A stretch of 31,383 nucleotides of DNA from a virus. Of the stretch, positions 15,559 to 24,916 are shown piece after piece (the first letter of the stretch is position 1; every line of letters begins with the position of its first letter). Location of the stretch: positions 1-31,383 of the IMG/VR virus record IMGVR_UViG_3300042731_003020. The stretch is one strand, 5' to 3'. The notes beneath the pieces are model-generated. The model had not been told where the DNA came from. It did no database searches and saw only the letters and a list, made by a program, of their open reading frames with translations. The translations under genes and the position numbers were made by a program.

Positions 15559-17015
15559 TGTCAGCAGTCAATTTTACAGCAACACGCGGTTTGTCATTAT
15601 TGGGTGATGAGGTTGGCGCGTGGATGGCAGATACCACGGCGGAAACGTTGGTGGGTTCGGATTTGGTGACTAATGGCGATTTTGCTACTGATACAGATTG
15701 GACAAAGGGAACCGGCTGGACGATTGCGGCGGGCGTTGCAACGCATGTTGCTGGCGTGGGTTCTGATTTAACTCAAGCAATCAGTGTTGAAATAGGGAAA
15801 GCATATATTATTGAATTTGATGTCACGGCAATTACAACTTCACATGATTTATATGTTGTCGGTGCCTCGAATTATGAATTGATGACAAGTTCGCCGTCCG
15901 CCGGAAATTCATATTCGCACACTTTTATTGCCGCAAGTACAACAATTGGCATTCGTGGGTCGAGTATATTTGATGGTTCAATTGACAATATAAAATTACG
16001 GCTGGCAATCCCCGATCTATCCACCGCTGACAACGGACTAGGTGTTCACGGTTCCATTGTCAAAAGCGCCGTGGCTACTGGCGCGGATTTGGTGGGGTAT
16101 TCTGATTTCAGCGCATTGAATTATATCGAGCAACCTTATAATTCTGACTTTGCTCCGGGTATCGGTGCATGGTTTTATGAAGGCTGGGCGCTGTTCTCCG
16201 CGAATACGGTAATTGAATCAATCATGACGCGAGGGAATACGAGCCTTTCCGGTAGCGTTATCACTTTAATTCTGGCGGGAGATGGCACCTTACAGCTTAA
16301 CGTATCAGATGACGGGCTTTTCACTAGCGATTCCGTGATATCCACTATTGCCGTAGATGATGGCATTGGGCATCACATAGCAATTGCAGGCGATGGAACT
16401 AATTTCTATTTGTATATCGACGGCGCATTAAATAATAGTACCGCTATTTCTAACGCGGCGGCATCTCTTGATAATGCAACAGCGACTTTGCGTTTTGGTT
16501 ATCGACAAGATAGTTCGCAACCTTTGTTGTCTGGCAAGCTGGCTCTTTGGAGAGGTGGCGCGGTCAGTCGCACAGCCGCACAAATCAAATCCATCTACGA
16601 CAAAGAAAAACACCTTTTTAAGAAAAATTCTTATTACACACAAGAGGGTGTGGCCTATGATTTAGACATTAAACAAATGTCGCCACGGCCATCAAACCGC
16701 ACACAGAAAAGCACGACAACAACCATATCAGGCAAAAAGCGTTCTATTGTTCACCGCGAGGAAAGAGAGTGGCAGATCAATACATCAGTCATTCACCGCA
16801 CTGATGGAACAACATATTTGCGCCGTTCAGAGTTTGAAGAATTAATGTTTTCGACCAATGGTTCTGAGATATTCACTTATGATCCATATGGCAGCGTAGC
16901 AACGCCAGATGAACCATTAAGTGTTCAGCGCACCAACAATCAATATTCATTGACGCCGGAAGAAAATACCGAATATTACCGGGCGTCATTTACTGCTCAA
17001 GAGGTTGTTGATTAA
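15558..17015 (+). CDS. Modular tail protein: CBM-like + LamG-like + distal-tail-type C-terminus
   Basis: The 485-aa protein looks composite. Residues about 30-150 resemble a carbohydrate-binding module of the CBM4/9 type (LVTNGDFATDTDWTKGTGW, then IRGSSIFDGSIDNIKL). Residues about 185-355 resemble a LamG/concanavalin A-type domain (HHIAIAGDGTNFYLYIDGAL). From about 365 to the end the sequence changes to a tail-tip style domain with KKRSIVHREEREWQINTS and LRRSEFEELMFSTNGSEIFTYDPYG. This end looks like distal-tail-type proteins following tape measures. The two lectin-like parts would decorate the tail tip and may touch host glycans; that is inference. Coupled on both sides by TAATG. Confidence 0.68.
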   Translation: MSAVNFTATRGLSLLGDEVGAWMADTTAETLVGSDLVTNGDFATDTDWTKGTGWTIAAGVATHVAGVGSDLTQAISVEIGKAYIIEFDVTAITTSHDLYVVGASNYELMTSSPSAGNSYSHTFIAASTTIGIRGSSIFDGSIDNIKLRLAIPDLSTADNGLGVHGSIVKSAVATGADLVGYSDFSALNYIEQPYNSDFAPGIGAWFYEGWALFSANTVIESIMTRGNTSLSGSVITLILAGDGTLQLNVSDDGLFTSDSVISTIAVDDGIGHHIAIAGDGTNFYLYIDGALNNSTAISNAAASLDNATATLRFGYRQDSSQPLLSGKLALWRGGAVSRTAAQIKSIYDKEKHLFKKNSYYTQEGVAYDLDIKQMSPRPSNRTQKSTTTTISGKKRSIVHREEREWQINTSVIHRTDGTTYLRRSEFEELMFSTNGSEIFTYDPYGSVATPDEPLSVQRTNNQYSLTPEENTEYYRASFTAQEVVD

Positions 17016-20000
17016 TGCGCAGCGATCCGCGTCATGTTTATGTCATCTCTTTTGACACGGCAAACACTGACCTGAAATATATTGTTAGCCATTCCGACCA
17101 GGTGCTTGATGGTGTTGCGGCCGCTGATATTTTTTATGGCGACATAATCAACGCTTCAACCTATTCGCAGCGATTAAACCCAATCAGGGCCAATGCAGAA
17201 ATTGGCGGCATTGACTTTACGTTTCTTGATACCGATGGCGGCTTGTCATCATTATTGAATAGCAAATTGCTTGCAGGCGATGGCTTGCGTGCAAAGCGTG
17301 TTCAACATTGGGTGGGCGAAAAGGGCGCGGAATGGTCAAGCGGGTATGACCTGATTCAAACGCAACAAATACACGATTCAATCAAGATCACAAATGACGG
17401 CCTGGGTTATCAGTTCACCGGCCGTGATATACAGCGCAGCGAACTTGAAAACATCTTTGAACCCAAAGTCACTACGCTTGCCGCATCACTGAGCAAATCA
17501 GGCATCACCGTTGATGTTGGCAGCACAACCGGCATTGATTTGATTCAGCATGGCCCGAGTTATTCTGATGCGCCAAACGATAAAGTGCTTTATGTCAGGG
17601 TAAAGGATGAATACATCCGGTGCACGGCGAAAACATCAACCACGCTCACCGTAGACAATGCACAAACCACGCTTAGCAGTTCATTGGCGAAAGATGCAAC
17701 GGTGATACTGGTCAATGATTCGACCAATTTTGACACGTCAGGGGTTGGTTACATTTCCGATGGTGGAACGCCCGAAGTGCTGACCGAAATCAAATGGCGC
17801 GGAAAGCTGGCAATGCCCTCATCATTAACCGGCGTGTCAGGAGTCACAGTAGCGCACAGCAGCGGCGACACGATTGTGGGGGCCAATGGCAGGGGTGCAC
17901 TCGGAACGGTGCCAGCGGCCTATGAATACGACTCAGGGGCAACCAGTCGCACGAAGGTGGAAGAACATATTTATTACGAGCTTCCCGCCATGAAGCTGAA
18001 ATATGCCATTCAGACCGGCACGCTTTATGGTTCAGCCGACACCATCCCCGCGCATCATCAATTAGGCATTTCTACCGATTGGATAAGCACAAGCGAATAT
18101 GTGCAATATCCTGATGATATTTGGGATACAACCGATGACACCGCCGGCGTTGTTTTGAGGTTCAGCGGTTTAAAGAAAACTAACGCCAAAAAGTTCATCG
18201 AAGAAGAACTAGATTTTTGGTGTGGTGTATTCAGCCCGGTATTGAATACCGGTGAGCTTGGTTTGCGCAAAATGACCGGCGTTATTTCTGATGCGGCGCA
18301 TTCAGGTATCTTGAATGAAGACAATATTATTAGCATCCAGGGCGCCAAGTTTGACCTGAATGACGTGCACAACAACATCACCGCCGATTGGAACCATGAC
18401 GCGATTCTGAAAGACTACACGCGGCATACGGTACTTTCAGACAGCGATTCGCAGAGCAAATGGGGATCCAGTAAAACACTGGAATTGAAATCGAAAGGGC
18501 TTCACGGATCCCGTCACACTGACAACATTCTGGCCAGCCTGTTCAATATGTGGCGGGATCGTCACGCGGGGCCACCATTCAAAGCAACGCTTGAGCTTGA
18601 TTATTCACAGCGCAATATCAAAGTCGGTGATATCAAGCGATTGCAATTGAATCATATTCCTGAATTCACTGATCAGGATGGCAATTATTCGTCATTTGAC
18701 GCATCGGTTGAAATTCAAAGTGTTCGGCTAAATCCGCAATCTGGAACGGTGACGGTCAGCGTATTTGGCAGTACGCAAAAAGCAACGCCGCTGGTGTTTG
18801 GTTCTGATTCGTCGCCTGCCGCTGATGCCTGGTTCATCGGTGAAGGTTCAGACATTTCCGGCGCAACCACTGGCACGCTTTCGGGTGGTGGCACCATTTG
18901 GACGATTGACGGGAATTCGAGCATTACAGGGGCCGATGATTTAAGCAGCGCAACGGCCACGTCAGACAACGATACAGGTATTTTCTATTGGGATGGTGAT
19001 TTAGTCATTGATTCCGGTGTGACCCTGACAATCAGCAAAAATATTGAATTGCGGGTTAATGGTACATTTACCAACAATGGAACAATTGACGGGGCTGGAA
19101 ATGGCCTGGCGGGTGGTACCACCGGATTATCTGGTGCAATAGGTAATACAAAATCAGTCGGTGGTGTTGAAATCACGCTGGTTACTATTGCCGCGAAAGT
19201 GATCAGTTCCGAATCTGACATTGTTGAGGGCATATATTCAAAGGCTCCAAACTTCATCCTGTCAAATGAAGGCGGAACAGCTTTAAATGGTAGGCCGACA
19301 AACTTGCAAGGCTCTAGCGGCGGCAAGGGTGGCAGCGTCATTGACAACGCTACAGGAACAACAACAGCAGGCGCTAATGGTGGCAATAGTGGCGCTGGGT
19401 TGGCGATTTATTGCAAGGGCGCTGTCGGTGGTATTAGTTCTGTTATTGATTTAAGCGGTGACGATGGCAGCGAGGGAACACTTGTGACCACATCAGATAA
19501 TTTTAAAGTTTATGCAGGAAGTGGGGCCGGTGGCGCCGCTGGAATACTCGCCCTTTACTTGATTGGAAACACTGTCACGGAAACAGCATCAGATTATTTC
19601 ACCGCGATTAATGGTGATACGCCTATATTTGGAACACCGTTAAGTGATCCGCAAACACTTTTCAACAGAGCGATTACTCCGCCACCATTTACAAGCTATT
19701 ACACAGGTATCGGTTCCCGCGATGTTTCCCGGGCAAATCTTCTTGTTGACTGGGTGCCAGACAATTTGACGGTTGAAGCTGACGCCGCACCGCTGGCCGA
19801 TACGCCGGTAAAAATTGAATTCACTGAAAACGTGAATACACCACAAACACCAGCCGAAAACCTGGCAACTGTTGATGTGACTATTACAGCGCCAAGTGAT
19901 ACCAGCTATTCACATTCGTTTATTCGCTATAAGTTGGCATCGGCTGACGATTCTCAGTTTGTGCCATTGCCAAACCCAATAGCCAAAGATGAAACCGTTG

Positions 20001-20797
20001 CTGTGTTGCCTATGGATGGCAGCGAGTACACGTTCAGGGCTTACCCGGTCAACATCGATGGCGTTGAATCAACAGATTTTATTCAGCAGAATTTTACAAT
20101 GTCTGACGCGGTTGGTTATGTTGGCGATCCGGCAACCGGTACACAATTGCAATATGATTCGTCTACCGATGAATTAACCGTTGGTGAACAAACATATTTG
20201 AAAGGCACAAATTCTTATACTGATGAAACGACATTCATTAATATACCTGTTTGGTTTTCTATTGACGGCCTGGACTCTGCAACGGTTGCCGGTGGAACGG
20301 TCACGTTAGATGTATTGACAAGCTCTATCAAAGCAACTGTACCAGCCGCTTCAACATCAGATAATGCCTATATGACTCTCCAGGGCGATAACATTCTTGC
20401 GGGTGTTTCATTTACAAAGAATAGAAAATTCAAGACAAAAATCACCTTTTCAGCCGGTGCCGAGGCTGATCTTTACGCCATTAGCGGCGGCAATGCCACT
20501 GATGGGTTTGGCTTCAAATACAATGCAGCGTCAGCAACTTGGCAGGCATGGAATAGACGCGCATCGGTAACAACCACAAATATTACAATTTCATCCGGTG
20601 ATACTGTTGAAGCTGTTTTTGATGCTGGGACAAATATTAAGTTTTATGTTAATGGATCACTGGTCGCCACCCATACCACAAACTTACCGACGGGGGCGGG
20701 GCAAAGTCTTTTTGCCATTCATGCAGATTGCGTGGCAACGGGAGCATTGAGCCGACAGATAACAGCAGGCGAAACAAAAATCCTTGTGGGATTCTGA
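17015..20797 (+). CDS. Large tail tip protein with C-terminal receptor-binding modules
   Basis: This 1260-aa protein is the longest in the window. Residues 1 to about 590 form a conserved baseplate/tail-tip hub-like part (GIDFTFLDTDGGLSSLLNSKLL, YQFTGRDIQRSELENIF, and FWCGVFSPVLNTGELGLRKM). A beta-rich, Gly/Ser/Thr-rich stretch follows at about 600-830, including NGTIDGAGNGLAGGTTG and GSSGGKGG, which looks like a beta-helix or fibre shaft. A fibronectin type III-like block follows at about 930-1030. The last 130 residues resemble a concanavalin A-type lectin domain (GFGFKYNAASATWQAWNRR, then IKFYVNGSLVATHT). This order fits a central tail tip protein carrying its own receptor-binding end. Exact receptor unknown. 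Confidence 0.75.
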   Translation: MRSDPRHVYVISFDTANTDLKYIVSHSDQVLDGVAAADIFYGDIINASTYSQRLNPIRANAEIGGIDFTFLDTDGGLSSLLNSKLLAGDGLRAKRVQHWVGEKGAEWSSGYDLIQTQQIHDSIKITNDGLGYQFTGRDIQRSELENIFEPKVTTLAASLSKSGITVDVGSTTGIDLIQHGPSYSDAPNDKVLYVRVKDEYIRCTAKTSTTLTVDNAQTTLSSSLAKDATVILVNDSTNFDTSGVGYISDGGTPEVLTEIKWRGKLAMPSSLTGVSGVTVAHSSGDTIVGANGRGALGTVPAAYEYDSGATSRTKVEEHIYYELPAMKLKYAIQTGTLYGSADTIPAHHQLGISTDWISTSEYVQYPDDIWDTTDDTAGVVLRFSGLKKTNAKKFIEEELDFWCGVFSPVLNTGELGLRKMTGVISDAAHSGILNEDNIISIQGAKFDLNDVHNNITADWNHDAILKDYTRHTVLSDSDSQSKWGSSKTLELKSKGLHGSRHTDNILASLFNMWRDRHAGPPFKATLELDYSQRNIKVGDIKRLQLNHIPEFTDQDGNYSSFDASVEIQSVRLNPQSGTVTVSVFGSTQKATPLVFGSDSSPAADAWFIGEGSDISGATTGTLSGGGTIWTIDGNSSITGADDLSSATATSDNDTGIFYWDGDLVIDSGVTLTISKNIELRVNGTFTNNGTIDGAGNGLAGGTTGLSGAIGNTKSVGGVEITLVTIAAKVISSESDIVEGIYSKAPNFILSNEGGTALNGRPTNLQGSSGGKGGSVIDNATGTTTAGANGGNSGAGLAIYCKGAVGGISSVIDLSGDDGSEGTLVTTSDNFKVYAGSGAGGAAGILALYLIGNTVTETASDYFTAINGDTPIFGTPLSDPQTLFNRAITPPPFTSYYTGIGSRDVSRANLLVDWVPDNLTVEADAAPLADTPVKIEFTENVNTPQTPAENLATVDVTITAPSDTSYSHSFIRYKLASADDSQFVPLPNPIAKDETVAVLPMDGSEYTFRAYPVNIDGVESTDFIQQNFTMSDAVGYVGDPATGTQLQYDSSTDELTVGEQTYLKGTNSYTDETTFINIPVWFSIDGLDSATVAGGTVTLDVLTSSIKATVPAASTSDNAYMTLQGDNILAGVSFTKNRKFKTKITFSAGAEADLYAISGGNATDGFGFKYNAASATWQAWNRRASVTTTNITISSGDTVEAVFDAGTNIKFYVNGSLVATHTTNLPTGAGQSLFAIHADCVATGALSRQITAGETKILVGF

Positions 20798-20884
20798 AAA
20801 TTCAACAAACCGATGGTTTTAGGGTAATATTCACGCATGTTCACTTGTGCAATCATTTTTTCTTGTCTGTTTCAGGGGTATGAA
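20798..20884 (+). promoter_or_regulatory. Possible promoter and leader of the lysis genes
   Basis: TTCAAC (20801-20806) and TAATAT (20825-20830) are spaced 18 nt, a weak sigma70-type match. The RBS AGGGG precedes ATG 20885. A TGTTTCAGG motif just upstream of the start is also found before the gene at 26123, where it is likewise followed by a G-rich RBS. No terminator is seen between the tail and lysis genes. Confidence 0.35.
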
Positions 20885-21196
20885 ATGAAAATCAAGCCAG
20901 GCGTCAGAATAACCGGGTTGCGTCCAGAAATGGTTTTAGCCGCAACGATTGCCGATTCAGTGTACAAAAAATATGGTCAAGAGCTTGTCATCACGTCAGC
21001 CATCGAAGGTAAGCATTCAAAAACGTCACGCCATTACCTGGGCTTTGCTATCGATACTCGCACGCACTATTTCACAGAAAATGAAATTCCAAATGTTCAA
21101 CGCGATTTAGTTGAATCCCTGGGTGACGATTTCTATATTCAATATGAAGGAAATCATTTTCACATTCAGTTTTCACCAAAAACAATAACAGGATAA
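20885..21196 (+). CDS. M15-family peptidoglycan peptidase, probable endolysin
   Basis: This 103-aa protein has the signature of the small phage M15 (VanY/L-alanyl-D-glutamate peptidase-like) family: SRHYLGFAIDTR supplies H50 and D57 as zinc ligands, and YEGNHFHIQF supplies a third His (H93) with E88 nearby as the likely catalytic acid/base. It would cut peptide links in host peptidoglycan at lysis. ATG 20885 is chosen because AGGGG lies just upstream; a longer in-frame reading from 20837 lacks a good RBS and adds a hydrophobic stretch not usual in the family. No signal peptide, so a holin would be needed. The following membrane protein is the natural partner. Confidence 0.82.
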   Translation: MKIKPGVRITGLRPEMVLAATIADSVYKKYGQELVITSAIEGKHSKTSRHYLGFAIDTRTHYFTENEIPNVQRDLVESLGDDFYIQYEGNHFHIQFSPKTITG

Positions 21197-21206
21197 AGGG
21201 TTTCAA

Positions 21207-21452
21207 ATGATTGAGGAACGGGTCGCGGTGCTTGAAGCTAATCAAAAAAGAATCGAGGAAGATATTACAAGCCTTTTTAAATTCATGCGCGATCATATGA
21301 AAAAAGAGGACAAAGACCGGGAAGAATTCAAACAAGAGCTTCACGAAATAAACGAAAAATTAAGCAATCAAAAATCATTTTGGGCGGGCATGTTATTCGC
21401 CTTTTCTGGCATTGGGGCCATCATTGGTTCTGGCGTCGCCTATTTTAAATGA
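21207..21452 (+). CDS. XhlA-like coiled-coil membrane protein, probable lysis/holin component
   Basis: This 81-aa protein has a charged, heptad-rich N-terminal 55 residues (VAVLEANQKRIEEDITSLFKFM) and one C-terminal membrane segment (FWAGMLFAFSGIGAIIGSGVAYF). This layout matches the haemolysin XhlA/phage lysis accessory family. AAAGGG precedes ATG 21207 at 6 nt. It follows the peptidase gene by 10 nt. It could be the holin itself or a partner of an unseen holin. No Rz/Rz1 spanin pair is recognisable beside it. Confidence 0.65.
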   Translation: MIEERVAVLEANQKRIEEDITSLFKFMRDHMKKEDKDREEFKQELHEINEKLSNQKSFWAGMLFAFSGIGAIIGSGVAYFK

Positions 21453-21478
21453 AAAAAGGCGGGCCATTATAGCCCGCC
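21452..21478 (-). terminator. Terminator of the leftward recombination operon
   Basis: Read on the - strand, the stem GGCGGGC/GCCCGCC has a 7-nt loop and is followed by six T (seen as A residues at 21452-21457 on +). On + the stem follows the lysis gene stop but lacks a T run, so it acts mainly leftward and perhaps weakly in both directions, where the two converging operons meet. Confidence 0.82.
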
Positions 21479-21488
21479 AACGCTCTCA

Positions 21489-21758
21489 CTATCTCCGATC
21501 TGTTGACCGTCTGTTTTCATTCAACATTTTTATTGCTGCAGTTGACGGGGTGGCACCCTCAAGAAAGCATTGTTTCGCCACCCATGGTTTATAATATTCC
21601 TGGGTACCATGCCGCAATAATTCCCCGTAAACCCGATCTTTATATTTGCTGTACATGCATTTTTGCCAGTACGCCAGCAAGCCAATCAGCACAGCAATAC
21701 ATGAAATAGCCACGCCGACCATCACCATCCAATGTTCAATAAGTTCCTTTTCTACCAT
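21489..21758 (-). CDS. Small single-pass membrane protein
   Basis: This 89-aa protein has one membrane segment near the N-terminus (WMVMVGVAISCIAVLIGLLAYW, about residues 10-31) and a basic cytoplasmic-type tail with RVYGELLRHGTQEYYKPW and CFLEGATPSTAAIKML. The ATG at 21758 follows AAGG, and it lies just after the stop of the RecT-like gene. It is the last gene of the leftward operon. Phage membrane proteins at such sites may affect lysis timing or superinfection, but I see no family signature. Confidence 0.6.
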   Translation of the reverse strand: MVEKELIEHWMVMVGVAISCIAVLIGLLAYWQKCMYSKYKDRVYGELLRHGTQEYYKPWVAKQCFLEGATPSTAAIKMLNENRRSTDRR

Positions 21759-21762
21759 TGCC

Positions 21763-22512
21763 TTAGCTCCCAATAGTGGCGTTTAAATCATCAGCGCTGG
21801 CCATACCATCGTCGATTTCACCCTCGATGATGTCATGAAGTTCATCGGCCGACTGCATGCCCATCAGAATATCGGGCGCGTACAACTTGCCAAAGAATGA
21901 CGCGGCACGATAGCGCAGCATCAAATCTGGCATGGTCTGCCATTTTGAACCGTTTTTGCCAAACCATCCCTCAGCCTTAGCCATGGCAATTGTCACTTCC
22001 GGGCCTTCCAACAGCTCACCGGTGGCCAGTTCGATTGCCGAAGCCTTGCACGCCACGTTATTTCCCTCGGGATCCTTGCCCATGGTGAAGCGCAAAGGCG
22101 AATAACGGCCGCATGAATTCAGGCTGGCGATGATGAATTGCGCCGACCATCCAGGCTTACCATGCACGATATACAGATTTTGCATGACGGCCAGTGGGCT
22201 TGCACCAATCCGCTGGGCCATTTCAAGAGCTATGACAGCGTTTGGAATGTTGTTCTGGTATTCCTTTGGGATCAGGCTAGACGCCGCCATTAACCCGGCC
22301 ATGCGTTGCACGCTCTCAAATGATGCCATGCTTGAGAATGCCGAAACCATATCAGGCGAAATCTCAGCCTGTTTAAGCGGCTTTTTATCCTCACGCACAA
22401 CAACGGCCGCTTGCGGTTCCGTTTCGTGCGGTGCTTGGTCGTGTGTTAGCGGGCGGGTGCCTTCTGTATTATTTGGCCCTGGTTCTGTGATTGGTTTTTG
22501 CTTTGTGGTCAT
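21763..22512 (-). CDS. Probable RecT-like single-strand annealing protein
   Basis: The 249-aa protein has a low-complexity N-terminal 45 residues (rich in Pro, Thr, Glu), then a conserved core. Segments such as NAVIALEMAQRIGASPLAVMQNLYIVHGKPGW, then FIIASLNSCGRYSPLRF, and KWQTMPDLMLRYRAASFFGKLY are characteristic of a phage recombinase group related to RecT. The MLRYRA-a-fF..ly-p segment is the most typical. It would pair complementary single strands after the RecE-like nuclease has made them, and both genes lie in one operon. I am fairly confident of the RecET link because of the nuclease neighbour, less so of the exact family. The acidic C-terminus may bind partners. Confidence 0.75.
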   Translation of the reverse strand: MTTKQKPITEPGPNNTEGTRPLTHDQAPHETEPQAAVVVREDKKPLKQAEISPDMVSAFSSMASFESVQRMAGLMAASSLIPKEYQNNIPNAVIALEMAQRIGASPLAVMQNLYIVHGKPGWSAQFIIASLNSCGRYSPLRFTMGKDPEGNNVACKASAIELATGELLEGPEVTIAMAKAEGWFGKNGSKWQTMPDLMLRYRAASFFGKLYAPDILMGMQSADELHDIIEGEIDDGMASADDLNATIGS

Positions 22513-22544
22513 GATCGTGTTTCCTTTTTTAATGAATTAATTTT

Positions 22545-22740
<196 letters not shown>

Positions 22741-22748
<8 letters not shown>

Positions 22749-23076
22749 GCCAATCACCGCATTCGATCATTGAAATATAAGATTCAAAATAAACAGATGA
22801 TGATATTCGATCAATTTTGTCATCATCTACCGGGCCTTTGTCTGCAAATTCAGGCAACCCACTCTCTCTGGTTTTCCAGTAACGCAGATTGCTTGCATTT
22901 GTTAGCTTAAAAGAGCCGCATTCTTGCTCTAATAGGCCAAAATAGATGAATCCATTTGGCAAAATTGCGAGCACTTTCTTTCCAATTAATGGGTGGATTT
23001 TTGGCTGACTTTCACCACCAAACAGCGCTGCAATTTGTTTGATGTCGCCAAGTTTCATTTCATTTATATCGGTCAT
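22741..23076 (-). CDS. DUF6948-like hypothetical phage protein
   Basis: The 111-aa protein has the core HPLIGKKVLAILPNGFIYFG followed by FKLTNASNLRYWKTRESGLPEFADKGP, a pattern I recognise from phage proteins of the DUF6948 type. It ends CGDWHE, directly overlapping the start of the repeat peptide. The RBS AAAGGGAAAC lies within a motif shared with neighbouring genes. The beta-rich core suggests a small barrel. Function unknown. It lies in the recombination operon, so a role in DNA metabolism or host takeover is possible. Confidence 0.65.
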
Positions 23077-23111
23077 GATCGTGTTTCCCTTTGGTTGTGG
23101 TTGGTCAATTA

Positions 23112-23429
23112 TTAACGGCTACCTAGCCAAGCGCCGAAGCGCGTTGCAATAGTTAATTCAGTGCGATCCCATGATGGCATTTCCTCTGTTCCTGTCTTTC
23201 GCGGAATCGGATTCGGGACATTATCAAGAATGCAATGCAGCTGTTCAATTTCCTTGTTTCGATCGTTTAAGTTGTTGTAGTGCGATTCCCTGCTTGATTT
23301 TTCAGATTCCAGTTTTTTTTCAAGATCAGCAAAATCATTGCGCATTAACTCAATGAGATTGTTTTTTTCTTCAATCTCAAGCATAGCGGCTTTATATCGT
23401 GTGATTAATGCCGGTTTTTTTGTAGCCAT
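23112..23429 (-). CDS. Coiled-coil hypothetical protein
   Basis: This 105-aa protein has a long heptad-rich region at about residues 12-68 (AAMLEIEEKNNLIELMRNDF, then LEKKLESEKSSRE) and a short C-terminal part with LTIATRFGAWLG. The AAAGGGGAA RBS lies 6 nt before the ATG. It lies between the RecE-like nuclease gene and the DUF6948-like gene, all on the - strand. No family recognised. The coiled coil suggests that it forms dimers. Confidence 0.6.
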   Translation of the reverse strand: MATKKPALITRYKAAMLEIEEKNNLIELMRNDFADLEKKLESEKSSRESHYNNLNDRNKEIEQLHCILDNVPNPIPRKTGTEEMPSWDRTELTIATRFGAWLGSR

Positions 23430-23457
23430 GATGTTCCCCTTTGGTTGTGGTTAAAAA

Positions 23458-24426
23458 TTAACTAAACTTTCCGCGCTCAGCCCACGGTGGGAGAATGAGT
23501 TCTCTGACGTGCGGCGGAAAACTAGGCCATTCGTCTTTCGTTTTGCATTCGTCATAAAGCCGCATATCCTGACGCCACATGGTATGTCCGATATGCCTGG
23601 CCTGGGCGTCAAGCGTGTAAATACCAATGGCGTAGGGTGGTTTTTTCTCCACCACCACAAAACAAAATGCCTTCACAGGGACGCCGACAGCTTTCAGGCC
23701 GGCCGTGTACATGGCGGCTTGCACATGATATCGGAAATCGCTGACGGTTCGCAGGAAGTCAGAATAACGGGCGCTGGCCGCTGTTTTTAAATCAATCGCC
23801 AGCCCGTGCGCCTCATTGAAGAAATCCACGCGAGAGCGGCAAAGTCTGGCCGTTTCCTTGTCCATCCAATACGGTGACCGTTCCGCCCATCCCTGTTCAG
23901 GATCGAGCAATATCGACGCCACGGGATGCGCCCGCACCGCGTCACGAATATTGTGGATTGTCTGCCAATCGCCAGGCGACCAAAACGGATCATTACCGGG
24001 ATTGTCTTTGATGATGGTCTTTCCGATAGTCTTTGCCTGCCATGCTCCATAGGCGGCAACCTGAGCCTGAGTCTTTGGTGTGATGGTTTTGGCATTCAGT
24101 TGTGCCGCGGTTGGCTTTTTCGGCTTGTCTGAATCGGGCATGTATTCCGCATCGAATAGCTCAGGCGTCAACACCAGGCAATGCAACGCTGAACCAAGAA
24201 TCATGGGCGGCGTTGGCGGTTCCGGGTGTTCCTTGCGCGTTTTGTACTCGAGCGGGCTGACGGCGATCTGGTCAAGAGCGTGCTTGCTGATGCCCGGTGA
24301 GCGGTGATAAATATGCTCGGGTATATCGTCGCGTAATCCCAATTTACTGAAATCATACTCAGGTTTTGCTAATTCCGTGCCGCTTTCCCCAGCATCGGTT
24401 TCCGGTTTGTCTGCTATGCTTCCCAT
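23458..24426 (-). CDS. RecE-like PD-(D/E)XK exonuclease
   Basis: The 322-aa protein resembles the exodeoxyribonuclease 8/PDDEXK-like domain (DUF3799 type). The N-terminal segment YHRSPGISKHALDQIAVSPLEY is typical. GSALHCLVLTP holds H82. RVDFFNEAHGLAIDLKTA holds D201, D212 and K214, the last two as the D-x-K of the nuclease core. FRYHVQAAMYTAG holds the conserved Y and Q. It would resect double-stranded ends 5' to 3' and hand the 3' strands to the RecT-like protein coded downstream. The start has GGAAGGTG upstream and overlaps the preceding gene by 13 nt, so the two are coupled. The catalytic residues look intact. Confidence 0.85.
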   Translation of the reverse strand: MGSIADKPETDAGESGTELAKPEYDFSKLGLRDDIPEHIYHRSPGISKHALDQIAVSPLEYKTRKEHPEPPTPPMILGSALHCLVLTPELFDAEYMPDSDKPKKPTAAQLNAKTITPKTQAQVAAYGAWQAKTIGKTIIKDNPGNDPFWSPGDWQTIHNIRDAVRAHPVASILLDPEQGWAERSPYWMDKETARLCRSRVDFFNEAHGLAIDLKTAASARYSDFLRTVSDFRYHVQAAMYTAGLKAVGVPVKAFCFVVVEKKPPYAIGIYTLDAQARHIGHTMWRQDMRLYDECKTKDEWPSFPPHVRELILPPWAERGKFS

Positions 24427-24848
24427 CGTTCACCTTCCCCATTTGAGACACGATCTACAAAATCGGCGCATTTTCTTAATGATTCAGAAATATTAAGACA
24501 ATGTTTTTTCACATCGTCATCGTCCATGGCTTCTCTGGCATCAAATAAAAGCCATTTTCTCAAATCAAATTCTTTTGAAATTGACCCATTGCCCAATAGA
24601 TCAAAACAAATTTCAATAAACAGGCCGTCATCGCCGTTTTTGTTTTTTGTTTTCAGATATGCGTGCGTTTCGCTGTCTGATTCAAGGATAGTTTCAACCA
24701 CGCTGGCCGTTAAAGTTTTTACATCTTGTTCCAATAGCCTTAACACTTCCGGTTCATGGTTGAGATCCCATTCATCAAGCAAAACAAGTGGGCCGCAATT
24801 TGGGCCTTTTTTTATTGTTTTAAAGTATGTTTCCGGTTTGTCTGTCAT
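24414..24848 (-). CDS. Acidic hypothetical protein upstream of the RecE-like nuclease
   Basis: The 144-aa acidic protein begins MTDKPETYFK; a similar DKPET string occurs near the N-terminus of the RecE-like protein (residues 6-10), perhaps reflecting a local duplication or recombination. The rest is helical (VLRLLEQDVKTLTASVVETIL, then KHCLNISESLRKCADFVDRV). Its end overlaps the nuclease start, which suggests related work; an accessory or DNA-mimic-type protein is conceivable given the acidity, but nothing proves it. Confidence 0.6.
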   Translation of the reverse strand: MTDKPETYFKTIKKGPNCGPLVLLDEWDLNHEPEVLRLLEQDVKTLTASVVETILESDSETHAYLKTKNKNGDDGLFIEICFDLLGNGSISKEFDLRKWLLFDAREAMDDDDVKKHCLNISESLRKCADFVDRVSNGEGERWEA

Positions 24849-24916
24849 TTTATTCCCCTTGTTTTAATCCCATAACATCTTGATAAGCGGGACGCCATGC
24901 GCCCACTATCGCTATG

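Noticed and set aside
20837-20884. Longer start for the M15 peptidase that would add a hydrophobic N-terminus (signal-like)
   Set aside because: No RBS precedes ATG 20837, while AGGGG is well placed for ATG 20885 where family-like sequence begins.
22130-22540. + strand ORF of 136 aa over the RecT-like gene
   Set aside because: It is opposite a gene with clear family segments and has no RBS or recognisable motif.
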